Assembly (NCBI GenBank): GCA_014804795.1
Contig: JAAUZC010000015.1
Location: forward strand, 133,857-197,856
Source of the DNA: Lachnospiraceae bacterium
GTDB taxonomy: Bacteria; Bacillota; Clostridia; Lachnospirales; Lachnospiraceae
Length of the DNA stretch: 64,000 bases
Direction of reading: 5' to 3'
Translations under genes and position numbers: made by a program
The notes under the pieces: generated by a model
What the model was told of the DNA's origin: nothing
The model's database searches: none
The model's input: the letters and a program-made list of their open reading frames with translations, nothing else
Shown: piece by piece, positions 17,819 through 27,233 of the stretch
Layout of the letters: the number at the start of each line of letters is the position of its first letter
Numbering within the stretch: the stretch's first letter is position 1

Positions 17819-19207
17819 TTATGCCGTATAGTTTACTGTGTTTCCTTCGGACTGCATCATCTTCGCTGTCAGCCGTTCTTCCTCTGTAAGGTCTTCCTCT
17901 TCCTCAAGATCCAGTTCACCGAGGTTTAAGTTTCTGCTGCCCTTTCGGCCCTGTCTGCCCTGCTCTGAAGAAGCTTCATTTCCGTCGGGATTTCTGTCAA
18001 GCGAATACTGTGCGATCGTCACTTCCACCGCTTCCACTTTCAGACCCTGCTGCTCCAGATTTTCTTTCAGTTCCATGACCTGGCTTTCCAGTACCGCCCT
18101 CACAGATTCATTCTGTGCAATAAACTGTGCCGTTACAGCGCCTTCTCTGTTCGTGATCTGAATATGCAGTGTTCCAAGCGATTCAGGATGAAGCTGCATT
18201 TCCAGGCTTGTCATTTCCGGCTTCACGGAAACCTTCATATAATCCAGTATCTGGTCCATGATCTCCTGCGTATCAGTCACAGAAAATGTGCTCTGCGTTC
18301 GCGCCGCCTGCACATCTTGTGTCTGCTGCAGATTCTGTGTCCCGTAACCGTCTCCCATGAACTGATTCTCGTTACTTCCGGTATTTTCCTGCTTCGGTGC
18401 GTCTTTTACTGTCATCGTTACCGTTTCTGTTCTCGCATTTTCCGACAGTTCAGGTTTCTGCATATTGATCTTTGCGATATCCTGCTCACTCTCTGTTTCT
18501 TTTGCGATCTCGTTTCCGGAAACTTCTGCCACTTCTTCCGGCACCTCTTCCACATTCGCCGAAAGCTTTTGTCCGGCATTTTCCAGTGCCGCCCTAAGCT
18601 CCTCCGCGCTCATACCTGTCTCTTCCTGCAATTTATCCGTAACATCTTTTAATGTACCTAACGCTTCTGTCACAGAGTTGTAGAAAGCTTCGTCTGTCAG
18701 CAATGACATATCATCCGCCCCGTCGGTGAGATATACCATCAGATCTTTCACATTCTTTCCGTCTAACAATGACAGATCCGACATTCCAAGTTCATCCATT
18801 GCATCTCTTACAATATCCTCGGGAATTCCCATCTGCGCTGCCAAAGCTGCCACCATCTCGCCGCCCGCTCTCTCCAGCGTTTCCGTATCTTCTGCGAGAT
18901 CTTCCGAAATGTCTTTCGACTCTTCGGCTTTCGTCTGTGTTTCCGTCTTGTCTGTACCGGCTTTTTCTTCCGCTTTTTCGCTCTCGTTTACGTCATTCTT
19001 CGATGCGGTATCGTCCGTTTTCTTTTCGGCATTTTTCACCGTATCCGTCTTTTTCCCGGGATCGGTATTCTGCCTGCCTGCTTCCGTAGTCTGCCTTAAA
19101 ACAGTATCAAAGGTTCCTTTTTCGGAAGCCTGCGCCGGTTTTGTTCCTTTTGTTGATAAGATGTTCTGCACTCCGGAACCCTTATCAAGTACGGGCATGT
19201 TTGTCAC
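17819..19207 (-). CDS. fliK: Flagellar hook-length control protein FliK
   Basis: 462 aa from a GTG start with AAGGAGG seven bases upstream; a TTG nine codons earlier has no good site. The N-terminal ruler region is low-complexity (Lys/Thr/Glu/Asp-rich, about 25-115). The C-terminal Flg_hook domain carries the family motif LEMQLHPESLGTLHIQI and AQFIAQNESVRAVLESQV. FliK measures the hook during export and switches FlhB specificity. Confidence 0.9.
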   Translation of the reverse strand: MTNMPVLDKGSGVQNILSTKGTKPAQASEKGTFDTVLRQTTEAGRQNTDPGKKTDTVKNAEKKTDDTASKNDVNESEKAEEKAGTDKTETQTKAEESKDISEDLAEDTETLERAGGEMVAALAAQMGIPEDIVRDAMDELGMSDLSLLDGKNVKDLMVYLTDGADDMSLLTDEAFYNSVTEALGTLKDVTDKLQEETGMSAEELRAALENAGQKLSANVEEVPEEVAEVSGNEIAKETESEQDIAKINMQKPELSENARTETVTMTVKDAPKQENTGSNENQFMGDGYGTQNLQQTQDVQAARTQSTFSVTDTQEIMDQILDYMKVSVKPEMTSLEMQLHPESLGTLHIQITNREGAVTAQFIAQNESVRAVLESQVMELKENLEQQGLKVEAVEVTIAQYSLDRNPDGNEASSEQGRQGRKGSRNLNLGELDLEEEEDLTEEERLTAKMMQSEGNTVNYTA

Positions 19208-19308
19208 GTTTTTACCTCCTTCTTTGATTGTCAATGTTCTCTTTGGGAGTCATCCCTTTAAATATATCGGATAATATCTGATTTTCTTTAACCTTTTCCC
19301 GCTTTTTC

Positions 19309-20190
19309 TCACCCGGGATCCATCATTTTTGTCAATCTCGCCGCGTTTTCATCATTCATCTGTTCCAGTATTTTTCCCCTGTCTTCGGCCGACATTGCTC
19401 CCAGTATTTTGGCCACAAGATCCAGATCGCTTGTCATCGTATCAAATATCGCCGCCGCTTCCTTTGCTTTCATGGAAGAATAGGCCGCAACATAATCCGA
19501 CAGTTCTTTGCTTGCCGCTGTCTCCTGGATCGACTGCTGATACAGGTATTCCGCCATTGCCGGATCCATCGCCTCATAATACTTCTGGTATTCTTCCACG
19601 CCCGGCCCCTTTTCCGCATATACAACTTCCTCATAAAACTGGTTCTTCAAATGCTCAAACTCCAACTGATCGTTTTCGAAATTCTTCAGCCGGTCGTTTT
19701 CTTCTTTCAACTCGCTCACTTCCGCCGCGTAGAGAAGGTTCTGTTCCTGGGCCGCCTGCAGTTCCTGTTCAAGCTGTTTGATCTGTGCCACCGCCTCAGG
19801 CACATCGGCATATGCGCTGTACTCGTCTTCCTTTTCTTCTTTACGGCGCTCGCCCGGCAGAATTTTATTCACCACCGGTACATCCTTGAGCAAAGGTTTT
19901 AATATATTGCTGCCGACACCGCCCACGTCCAGTTTCACAAGTACGCAGAGGATTGCCACCCAGATTGCCACAATAAAAGCCGTCACCAAAAATACCGGAA
20001 GTCCTCCCGGCTCGCCATCCAGTTCCTCTTCCTGATCAGAAATTTCCCGCGCCTTCTTCTTCGCCTCTTTTTTCTGCGCTTTCTGCTCCTCTTTCAGGCG
20101 CTTCCTCTCTTCTTTTAACCGTTGACGTTCCGACTCTCTATCCTGTAATTCTTCTGTTCTGTTCTCTGTTTCCTGCGGTTTTGCTGCCAT
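19309..20190 (-). CDS. ylxF: YlxF/MotE-like flagellar protein with MgtE-N-like domain
   Basis: 293 aa. A highly charged Lys/Glu-rich N-terminus (1-60), one membrane helix (about 64-86, LPVFLVTAFIVAIWVAILCV), a coiled-coil segment (about 125-165) and a C-terminal MgtE-N-like repeat domain (AKEAAAIFDTMTSDLDLVAKILGAM region). This matches YlxF of the Bacillus operon, which lies between fliJ and fliK as here, and the MotE family of motor chaperones. Function in this organism is inferred. Confidence 0.85.
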   Translation of the reverse strand: MAAKPQETENRTEELQDRESERQRLKEERKRLKEEQKAQKKEAKKKAREISDQEEELDGEPGGLPVFLVTAFIVAIWVAILCVLVKLDVGGVGSNILKPLLKDVPVVNKILPGERRKEEKEDEYSAYADVPEAVAQIKQLEQELQAAQEQNLLYAAEVSELKEENDRLKNFENDQLEFEHLKNQFYEEVVYAEKGPGVEEYQKYYEAMDPAMAEYLYQQSIQETAASKELSDYVAAYSSMKAKEAAAIFDTMTSDLDLVAKILGAMSAEDRGKILEQMNDENAARLTKMMDPG

Positions 20191-20257
20191 ACTGTTCCTC
20201 CGTATCAGAGCAGTTCCTGCCCTTTGGTATCTGTTCCTTCTTCCGATCCGGAAACTT

Positions 20258-20737
20258 TTACTGAATGCTCAGCATTTCCTCCGCCTCTTTGGCGTGTCCT
20301 CTCTGTCCGTAGACATAACTTACCAGTTCGTCCACTTCCTTACTTTCTTCTTTTGCAATTTCTCTCTTAAATTCCTCAAACGCCGCTTCTTTCAGCTGCT
20401 CATGGGTCTTTCGGTCTATTCTATACTCCTGCAAAACGACTCTTGCCCGCTCTAAAGCTTCCTCGGCTTTTTTCACGCGTATCCCCTGTTCAATGATTGC
20501 TTCCTTTATGTACTCAAGCGCCGCTTTATTTTCCTGCAGCTTTAACGGGTCAAGCACTTGCTGGCGCAGCATAGCCCCTTCCGCCAGATACTGGATCCTG
20601 CGCTGTATCAGCCTTTGCAGGCGTTCTTCCTCCACTGTAAGCTGCCCTCTGGCAGCAGCAAATGCCTGCTTCGCCTGGTCTTCCATTTTTTCTTTGATAT
20701 TCAGAATGCTCTGCATTCTGTATACAAATTTTGCCAT
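20258..20737 (-). CDS. fliJ: Flagellar export ATPase stalk protein FliJ
   Basis: 159 aa, nearly all alpha-helical coiled coil with the FliJ start pattern KFVYRMQSILNIKEKMEDQA. FliJ sits in the FliI hexamer like the gamma subunit of F1 and couples ATPase activity to export through FlhA. It follows fliI by 30 nt. Confidence 0.9.
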   Translation of the reverse strand: MAKFVYRMQSILNIKEKMEDQAKQAFAAARGQLTVEEERLQRLIQRRIQYLAEGAMLRQQVLDPLKLQENKAALEYIKEAIIEQGIRVKKAEEALERARVVLQEYRIDRKTHEQLKEAAFEEFKREIAKEESKEVDELVSYVYGQRGHAKEAEEMLSIQ

Positions 20738-20767
20738 TCTCTACTGCTCCGGATCTTCAAATTCAGT

Positions 20768-22084
20768 TTATATAAAAATATTTGTCATGGTCTCCACTGC
20801 TTCTTCAAAACTGGTCTTTGTATCTACATCCTGCATCAGAAACTCATTTACCTGTCCAATCTTGGAAACAGCATAATCAATATCCGGATTGCTGCCCGCT
20901 TTATAGGCGCCGATATTGATCAGATCTTCCGCCTCCTGATAAGTCGCAAGGACATTTTTCAGCTTCCCGGCCATCACCTTGTGCTCTCTTGTCGCAATAG
21001 AGCTCATACATCTCGAAATACTCTGCAGCACATCGATCGCGGGATAATGATTTTTATGCGCCAGTTTTCTGTCAAGCATAATGTGGCCGTCCAGGATACT
21101 TCTCGCCGTATCCGTGATCGGTTCATTAAAATCATCGCCGTCCACAAGCACCGTATAGAGCCCTGTGATGGAACCTTTGTCGGAACGTCCCGCCCGCTCC
21201 AAAAGCTTCGGCATCTCCGCATAAACGCTGGGGGGATATCCCCTGGACACCGGCGGTTCTCCGTTGGCAAGGCCGATCTCCCGCTGTGCCATTGAAAAAC
21301 GTGTCAGAGAATCCATCATGAGCAGGACATCCTTCCCCTGATCTCTGAAATATTCCGCAATCGCCGTAGCGGTTTTTGCCGCTTTATTTCTCTCAAGAGC
21401 AGGTTTATCCGAAGTGGCGACCACCACCACAGAACGGGCCATGCCCTCCGGCCCCAAATCTCTTTCTATAAATTCACGCACCTCTCTGCCGCGCTCCCCG
21501 ATCAGGGCGATGACATTGATCTGCGCTGTCGTATTCCTCGCAAACATACCCATCAACGTGGATTTTCCCACGCCGGAACCCGCAAAAATACCTATTCTCT
21601 GTCCTTTTCCTATCGTCAAAAGACCATCCACCGCTTTCACGCCAAGGGGCAGCACCTCGTCAATGATCTCCCTTGCAAGGGGATCCGGGGGTGCTGCCTC
21701 CACCGGATATCTGACGGAGGATTCAAGCGGCTTACCGTCCACCGGCCTTCCCAGTCCGTCCAGTGTCTTTCCCAGAATATCATCCGTAATTTCCACCATC
21801 AACGGCATATTGGTATTTTCCACAATGCTGCCGCTGCCGATGCCGTCTGTCGCCTCATAGGGCATAAGCTGTGTCATCCCCTGCTTAAAGCCAACCACTT
21901 CCGCCATGATGGAAGCGCCTTTCCCACCGGCAGGGTATATTCTGCAGATATCCCCAAGCTTCGCATCCGGCCCTGCCGACTCGATAGTCAGCCCGATCAC
22001 ATTCACTACTTTTCCCCTCTTTTTATACAGGGGTTCTGTTATACAGTTCTGATACTTTTTCAGGTCAATGAGCGTTCCTTCCAA
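20768..22084 (-). CDS. fliI: Flagellum-specific ATPase FliI
   Basis: 438 aa F1-beta-like ATPase. Walker A FAGSGVGKSTLMG at about 167-179, Walker B VLLMMDSLTRFSMAQREI, and the flagellar-type GLANGEPPVSRGYPPSVYAE. It energises unfolding and entry of export substrates. The start is TTG (ATTGGAAGG context absent; GGAGAGAGTAACAG precedes it), 16 nt after the fliH stop. Confidence 0.96.
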   Translation of the reverse strand: MEGTLIDLKKYQNCITEPLYKKRGKVVNVIGLTIESAGPDAKLGDICRIYPAGGKGASIMAEVVGFKQGMTQLMPYEATDGIGSGSIVENTNMPLMVEITDDILGKTLDGLGRPVDGKPLESSVRYPVEAAPPDPLAREIIDEVLPLGVKAVDGLLTIGKGQRIGIFAGSGVGKSTLMGMFARNTTAQINVIALIGERGREVREFIERDLGPEGMARSVVVVATSDKPALERNKAAKTATAIAEYFRDQGKDVLLMMDSLTRFSMAQREIGLANGEPPVSRGYPPSVYAEMPKLLERAGRSDKGSITGLYTVLVDGDDFNEPITDTARSILDGHIMLDRKLAHKNHYPAIDVLQSISRCMSSIATREHKVMAGKLKNVLATYQEAEDLINIGAYKAGSNPDIDYAVSKIGQVNEFLMQDVDTKTSFEEAVETMTNIFI

Positions 22085-22100
22085 CTGTTACTCTCTCCTG

Positions 22101-22970
22101 TTATGTTTTCTGATAGGCAAGCGTATGTATCCTGTGTTTCAGTTCCTGCAGTTCCACATCGATACTACAGTCAAAAAGACCGCCACCGGTCTCAATCATT
22201 CCCTCGCCCCGCTTCATCATGACGTCCGCTACCAGATCCATTCTGACACCCGGCAGTCCTCTCAGAAGTTCCTCTTTTCTGGTATTTATATATTCATAAT
22301 CCGTCTGGGATACCCGCACGATAAACTCTCTGCCGCTGTCTATCCGATGCAATGTGCTGTCCAACAGATGGAATATGATCTCTTTCTGATCTTTTAAAGA
22401 CGCCTCAAAAACATGGTCATAGATTTCCGTCAGTTCATCTATTACCATAGGTTCCAGTTCCTGCAATTTTTCTTCGTATTCCCGGTACAACTGCCTGCGC
22501 ACTTCCTCTGTCTGCTGTACCTCTTTCTGTACTCTCTGTTGTGCTTTTTCCACTTCCTGAAGAGCTTCGCTGCGCCCTTTGGCAAAGCCGTCATCATAAC
22601 CGGCTTTTCTTCCCTCTTCAACCGCCTGCGTTTTTAAAGCTTCTATCTCCTGTACGGCAGCGGCTTTCATCTCCTCGATCTCCTGCTTTGCGGCTTCGAT
22701 CAGTTCCTCCGGAGACGGCCCGTCATAGACAGGTCTCTCATGATAGACATTACCGCCCTCTTCACCGAAGAGCGCTTTCGCGGTTTCTTCATCCATCTCC
22801 TCAAACTGCGCCGCCTGAAAGGCATCGCCCGAAAAAGATTCCGCCCGGGGTGAAGAAGCTTTCTTAAATTCCGTCCGTCCAAGACGCTTAGCCGCATTCT
22901 CATTAGAATCTATGATCTTCGCTTCTCCTTCACGGAAGTTTACAAAGCCTGACTTTAACAAATTAGACAA
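22101..22970 (-). CDS. fliH: Flagellar assembly protein FliH
   Basis: 289 aa from a TTG start that overlaps the fliG stop by 8 nt (TTGTCTAA) and has GGAGGAG ten bases upstream. A longer frame to 23,003 exists but lies wholly inside fliG. The N-terminus (SNLLKSGFVNF) is the FliN/FlhA docking end; the centre (about 90-185) is a Glu/Gln-rich coiled coil and the C-terminus is the V-ATPase-E-like domain that binds FliI. It regulates FliI and tethers it to the C ring. Confidence 0.9.
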   Translation of the reverse strand: MSNLLKSGFVNFREGEAKIIDSNENAAKRLGRTEFKKASSPRAESFSGDAFQAAQFEEMDEETAKALFGEEGGNVYHERPVYDGPSPEELIEAAKQEIEEMKAAAVQEIEALKTQAVEEGRKAGYDDGFAKGRSEALQEVEKAQQRVQKEVQQTEEVRRQLYREYEEKLQELEPMVIDELTEIYDHVFEASLKDQKEIIFHLLDSTLHRIDSGREFIVRVSQTDYEYINTRKEELLRGLPGVRMDLVADVMMKRGEGMIETGGGLFDCSIDVELQELKHRIHTLAYQKT

Positions 22971-23982
22971 TGACCTCGTCTCCTCCACCTCTGGAAATAA
23001 CAATTTCTCCCGAATCTTCTAATTTCCTGATAATATTTACGATCTTCTGCTGTGCCTCTTCCACATCTTTCATTCTGACAGGTCCCATGAACTCCATATC
23101 TTCCTGAATCATAGATGCAAGACGCTTGGAGAGGTTGTTGAAGATAGCGTTCTTTACTTCTTCGTTGGAGTTCTTTAACGAAACAGCCAGATCGTTGTTG
23201 TCCACGTCCCTGAGTACACGCTGAATCGATCTGTCGTCGAGAAGCAGAATGTCTTCGAATACGAACATCTTCTTTCTGATCTCGTCTGCAAGTTCCGGTT
23301 CCTCGATCTCCAGAGTCTCCATGATATGTTTCTCGGTGCTTCTGTCTACTGTATTCAAAATATCTACTACAGCGTCTACGCCGCCGACGATCGTGAAGTC
23401 CTGATTGACAAGGGCTGCCAGCTTTGATTCCAAAATATTCTCCACCTCTTTGATAATATCCGGACTGGTTCTGTCCATGACCGCAATACGCTTCGCTACA
23501 TCCGACTGCTTATCAGGGGGAAGCGCCGAAATGATCATGGCTGCCTGCCCGGCCGACAGATAGGACAAAATAAGCGCTATCGTCTGAGGATGTTCGTCCT
23601 GGATAAAGTTGAGCAGCTGTGAAGCATCCGTCTTTCTCACAAATTCGAAAGGCTTTACCTGCAAAGATGCTGTCAGCTTACTGATCACATCCACCGCCTT
23701 ATCCGCTCCAAGGGCTTTTTCCAGCACTTCTTTCGCATAACCGATACCGCCCTCCGCAATATACTGCTGGGCAAGACAGAGGCTGTAAAACTCATTTGTT
23801 ACTTCCTCTTTCATCTGGGGCGTGATGCTCCTTGTATTGGCTATCTCCAGCGTCAGCTCTTCTATTTCTTCTTCTTTTAAATGCTTAAATATCTGGGAGG
23901 ACATCTCCGGTCCGAGAGCGATCAAAAGAATCGCCGCTTTCTGCAGACCTCCTAACTCCTCTATGCTCGTTTCACCTGCCAT
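22963..23982 (-). CDS. fliG: Flagellar motor switch protein FliG
   Basis: 339 aa, the normal length. The EHPQ motif of the middle domain is at 130-133 (FIQDEHPQTIALILSYL), and the C-terminal torque helix has the charged series SIQRVLRDVDNNDLAVSLK. The N-terminal domain binds FliF. FliG transmits torque from MotA and direction signals from FliM. Confidence 0.97.
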   Translation of the reverse strand: MAGETSIEELGGLQKAAILLIALGPEMSSQIFKHLKEEEIEELTLEIANTRSITPQMKEEVTNEFYSLCLAQQYIAEGGIGYAKEVLEKALGADKAVDVISKLTASLQVKPFEFVRKTDASQLLNFIQDEHPQTIALILSYLSAGQAAMIISALPPDKQSDVAKRIAVMDRTSPDIIKEVENILESKLAALVNQDFTIVGGVDAVVDILNTVDRSTEKHIMETLEIEEPELADEIRKKMFVFEDILLLDDRSIQRVLRDVDNNDLAVSLKNSNEEVKNAIFNNLSKRLASMIQEDMEFMGPVRMKDVEEAQQKIVNIIRKLEDSGEIVISRGGGDEVIV

Positions 23983-23988
23983 GGTGCA

Positions 23989-25596
23989 TTACCCCCATTC
24001 TTCGTTCAGCCAGTTACGCAGCAGATTTGCTGCCGCTTCCGGATTTTCCTGCACAAATTTCTCCAGTATAAGCCGTTCTTCCGACTTTATTTCCACGCCA
24101 AAATCTTCCACCACTTCTTCCGGTGTAGACTGCAGCAGTTCATCCACAGGCAACGGCTCTTCCGGCTCTTCCGGCACTCTCTCCCGCATCATGCTCCGCA
24201 GGATAACAAATGCAAGCAGACCTAAGATCAGCAGGATCAGCACAAACGCGACCACATCCGTAGCTTCAACATCCAGACCTTCGCTGTCCACAAACCAGTT
24301 TTCCTCATAGGCAACTATCGTAATATTTTCCACAGGAATACCGCTTGACATGGCAACGACATTGATCCAGTCCGTATCATTTTCAATTCTTCTTCTGCCG
24401 CTGTTCTGCGCTTTATACTCTTCCCAGGTAATACCGTCCAAAAGTCCCTGCTTCTTCACTACTTCCTGCTTCACGATCACATAGTCTATCGCCGTGATAC
24501 CCGCTGAAGAATTCTGGTAATCGATGATACCGCCTACACTGTTTGATGTGGTGATCCGCTCACTCGGCACATATTTATAGTCTTCCTCCGAACTGGAAGT
24601 GGACTGCGCTCCATCCGTATCAAGCACATAGGTCGGCGATTCATCATTGGAGTCCGTACCCGGAATGTCGCCGCCTCCCGATGTGGCATCCGAATTATAA
24701 ATGTGTGCTTCCGCAAGAAGTCCCTGGGTAGAATTTTCCGGTGCATAATAGTTATGATCCACAATCTGTGTATCGGAAAAATCAATAACCAGATTGACCG
24801 CCGCTTCAATGGAATCAAAGTTGTTGGTTCCTTTCAGGGCATTTTTTATTTTCAGACCTACCGCCGCCTCCGATTCCTGCTTTATCACCATCGGGGAATT
24901 GGACGTGCCTGAAATATAGAAATTATCATCGCCGGAATAGAGCATCTTTCCGGTCGAATCGATGATAGAAATATTGTCTGTCGTGCTGTTTCCGAGTGCC
25001 GTCGCCACAGCTCTTGCCAGAAACGCCGCGTTATCGCTTGAAAACTCTCCGTCGATCGTCAACACGATAGAAGCTGAGGATTCCTGCTCTGTCGCAATTA
25101 ACGTCCCGTTTTCCTCCGGCACATGCAGTATAACGGTAGCTTCCTTGATCGTGCTGAACATGCCGATAAAATCGTATTCCAGTTCATCCTGCAGCATTTC
25201 GACATAGCGCTTCCGCTTATCCGCCTCCGTTACACCGAGACCGCCTTCTGTCACATTATCAATAGTATAACGGGGGGATATAATACTGTTGGAGGCAAGC
25301 AAAAGATTGGCATTCCCAAGCTGGGAAGTTGCCACCTCCACACGAAGTCCGTCATCCGATATACGATATGTATAGCCGCCCTCATCATCCAGAATCTGTT
25401 TGATCTGGGCGCCCTCACTGGCGCTGCTGCACTCTTTTAGCAGAGTATACTTCGGTCTGGAAATAGCCGTCACAACGATCACCAATGTAAGAATAATTCC
25501 CGCACCGACGCATACGATCATTGTACGCTGCTTTACTGTCAAACCTTTCCACCAGTCGACAATCTTTTTTAATAGTTCCTTTATTCTCTCCTGCAT
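23989..25596 (-). CDS. fliF: Flagellar MS-ring protein FliF
   Basis: 535 aa. Two membrane helices near residues 25-47 and about 447-470 flank a periplasmic region with ring-building motifs. The C-terminal cytoplasmic tail (VQENPEAAANLLRNWLNEEW) is the FliG-binding segment and is well conserved. FliF forms the MS ring and houses the export gate. It starts ten bases after a GGGAG site and follows fliE by 73 nt. Confidence 0.96.
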   Translation of the reverse strand: MQERIKELLKKIVDWWKGLTVKQRTMIVCVGAGIILTLVIVVTAISRPKYTLLKECSSASEGAQIKQILDDEGGYTYRISDDGLRVEVATSQLGNANLLLASNSIISPRYTIDNVTEGGLGVTEADKRKRYVEMLQDELEYDFIGMFSTIKEATVILHVPEENGTLIATEQESSASIVLTIDGEFSSDNAAFLARAVATALGNSTTDNISIIDSTGKMLYSGDDNFYISGTSNSPMVIKQESEAAVGLKIKNALKGTNNFDSIEAAVNLVIDFSDTQIVDHNYYAPENSTQGLLAEAHIYNSDATSGGGDIPGTDSNDESPTYVLDTDGAQSTSSSEEDYKYVPSERITTSNSVGGIIDYQNSSAGITAIDYVIVKQEVVKKQGLLDGITWEEYKAQNSGRRRIENDTDWINVVAMSSGIPVENITIVAYEENWFVDSEGLDVEATDVVAFVLILLILGLLAFVILRSMMRERVPEEPEEPLPVDELLQSTPEEVVEDFGVEIKSEERLILEKFVQENPEAAANLLRNWLNEEWG

Positions 25597-25669
25597 CTGG
25601 ACATTTCTCCCACCTGTACTTTATCTCTCCTGCCGCCTGGAATTTCAGAACAGCAAAAAGGCGCAGAGC

Positions 25670-26002
25670 CTAAATCTGCATCTGCATAATTTCTTTGTAG
25701 GCATCAAGCAGTCTGTCCCTGATAGCTACGGTGTAATTCAGAGCCTGAGAGGCTTTACTCAGTGCGATCGTCAGATCATGGGGATTATCCACTTCTCCCA
25801 TCGCCCATTTCAGTTCCATATCTTCTTTATCCGAGATATAAGAATTGGTCAAATTAAAGTTTTTTATTGCCGTGTCTAACAGAGATCCGAATCCCCCTGT
25901 CTCTTCCTCCGTCTTTCTCGGATCTGTTATTCCGGAAGTCACTTTACTTGCGGCTTCAAACAGATCGGCAGAATTTACATTTAATAAAGAACTGATATCC
26001 AT
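25670..26002 (-). CDS. fliE: Flagellar hook-basal body junction protein FliE
   Basis: 110 aa. It has the FliE signature in its C-terminal half: MGEVDNPHDLTIALSKASQA followed by LNYTVAIRDRLLDAYKEIM. FliE connects the MS ring/export channel to the proximal rod. It lies in the standard flgB-flgC-fliE-fliF order. Confidence 0.94.
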   Translation of the reverse strand: MDISSLLNVNSADLFEAASKVTSGITDPRKTEEETGGFGSLLDTAIKNFNLTNSYISDKEDMELKWAMGEVDNPHDLTIALSKASQALNYTVAIRDRLLDAYKEIMQMQI

Positions 26003-26041
26003 TTTATATTGTCCTTTCCTTTTTACTTAGCCTTGCAGAAA

Positions 26042-26533
26042 TCAGCCCTGTCCTATGGACAATCCTTTCTGGGCCATGCTCTTGCTTGCCTCAAATGCCG
26101 TCGCATTGGCCTCATATCCGCGGCTTGCATCGATCAGGTTCACAAATTCCGTCACAGGATCCACGTTCGGGTATGTGACATAGCCGTTATCGTCCGCATC
26201 CGGATGTGCCGGGTCATAGACCATCTTCATTTCTGTCCAGGTATCATCATAAACGCCGGTTACTTTCACGCCCTTGCCGGAATATTGATTCGTATAATTG
26301 TCATAATGTCTGCTGTGATCAAAGTAGGAATATCTGCCCCGGCTTTCCTCCAACACCTTGCTGAACGGCGTTTTAGTTCCTCTCTCCTCAAATGTCACAA
26401 CCTGCCTGCGGTAAGGCGTTCCGTCCTCGGTCCTTGTCGTATTCATGTTCGCCAGATTTTCCGAAATAATATCCATACGGTAACGCTCTGCCGTCATGCC
26501 TGATGCACTGATATCAAACGCTGTAAAAAGTCC
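26042..26533 (-). CDS. flgC: Flagellar basal-body rod protein FlgC
   Basis: 163 aa from the ATG at 26,533, which has AAGGAG seven bases upstream. The frame extends 16 codons further but gives a non-family N-terminus. MGLFTAFDISASGMTAERYR, then MDIISENLANMNT is the rod-family N-terminal motif, and the C-terminus has FVNLIDASRGYEANATAFEA. It is a proximal rod component. Confidence 0.94.
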   Translation of the reverse strand, partial: GLFTAFDISASGMTAERYRMDIISENLANMNTTRTEDGTPYRRQVVTFEERGTKTPFSKVLEESRGRYSYFDHSRHYDNYTNQYSGKGVKVTGVYDDTWTEMKMVYDPAHPDADDNGYVTYPNVDPVTEFVNLIDASRGYEANATAFEASKSMAQKGLSIGQG

Positions 26534-26602
26534 CATTCTTTTCTCCTTCTTGAATTCGTGCACGTAAATCTCGCGCTGCAAGCCTTAAGTCACACTGTTT
26601 TT

Positions 26603-27001
26603 TTATTTGGTCACGGTTCTTAAGTCATTGAAATCTGTAGTAATTGCCATAACCAACCCATTATAATAAATCTGGTTCTCTGCCAGATATACGTTTTCCA
26701 CATCGATATCCACGTTGTTTTCGTCCTTCCGGTATGAATATCCGCCATAATCTATGTAGGATTTCGGCGCCAGATCCCTGCTTGTCAGATTGGCAACCTT
26801 CTCATCGGTCGTCATATAGTGGAACTGGCTCATCGCCTGTTTTAACTGGGCCGTAAAATCCACATCTTCCCGTTTATATCCCGGCGTATTCACATTGGCC
26901 AGATTATTCTGAATGCAGTCATTTCTGATCCACGCCGCATCCGCCGCCTTATCCAGTACTTTCATATAATCATACATATTGGTATTCAACAAGGTGCTCA
27001 T
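26603..27001 (-). CDS. flgB: Flagellar basal-body rod protein FlgB
   Basis: 132 aa. It shows the rod motif (RNDCIQNNLANVNTPGYKRE) and the FlgB-type end (YNGLVMAITTDFNDLRTVTK). FlgB forms part of the proximal rod. It is the first gene of the fla/che cluster and has AAGGAG just before its ATG; a sigma-A-like promoter lies 43 nt upstream. Confidence 0.94.
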   Translation of the reverse strand: MSTLLNTNMYDYMKVLDKAADAAWIRNDCIQNNLANVNTPGYKREDVDFTAQLKQAMSQFHYMTTDEKVANLTSRDLAPKSYIDYGGYSYRKDENNVDIDVENVYLAENQIYYNGLVMAITTDFNDLRTVTK

Positions 27002-27043
27002 CGCAGTCTCCTTTCTCTTACCCGGAAATTATCTTCCTTTTTT

Positions 27044-27071
27044 ATTATACGTTAATCTTTTCAAAAAACAA
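27044..27071 (-). promoter_or_regulatory. Sigma-A-like promoter of the fla/che operon
   Basis: On the minus strand TTGTTT (27,066-27,071) is followed after 16 bases by a perfect TATAAT (27,044-27,049), 43 bases before flgB. The flanks are A/T-rich, as is common for strong clostridial promoters. It lies beyond the codY terminator, so the flagellar genes probably start transcription here. Pattern-based. Confidence 0.65.
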
Positions 27072-27126
27072 GTTTTTTTTCGCATGAAAAACAAATGCTT
27101 TTCCTTGTTTTATTGCCAAAAATACC

Positions 27127-27160
27127 AAAAGGAATCTATTACACCCAATAAATTCCTTTT
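27127..27160 (-). terminator. Intrinsic terminator after codY
   Basis: Minus-strand arms AAAAGGAATTTATT and AATAGATTCCTTTT form a 14-bp stem with one G-U pair and a six-base loop, then TTTTGGTATTTTTGG. It begins about 74 bases past the codY stop and separates codY from the flgB promoter. The symmetric A/T-rich flanks could let it work in both directions. Confidence 0.75.
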
Positions 27161-27233
27161 TCCGCTCGCGTCAATCCATGACAATACTCTATATATATTA
27201 TTGTATGATACTCTTTATTCATTATTTTCCGCA

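Noticed and set aside
18726-19274. Long plus-strand open frame rich in Ser, Phe and Val opposite fliK
   Set aside because: It is the complement of the Glu/Lys/Thr-rich fliK ruler region; it has no ribosome binding site or recognisable domain.
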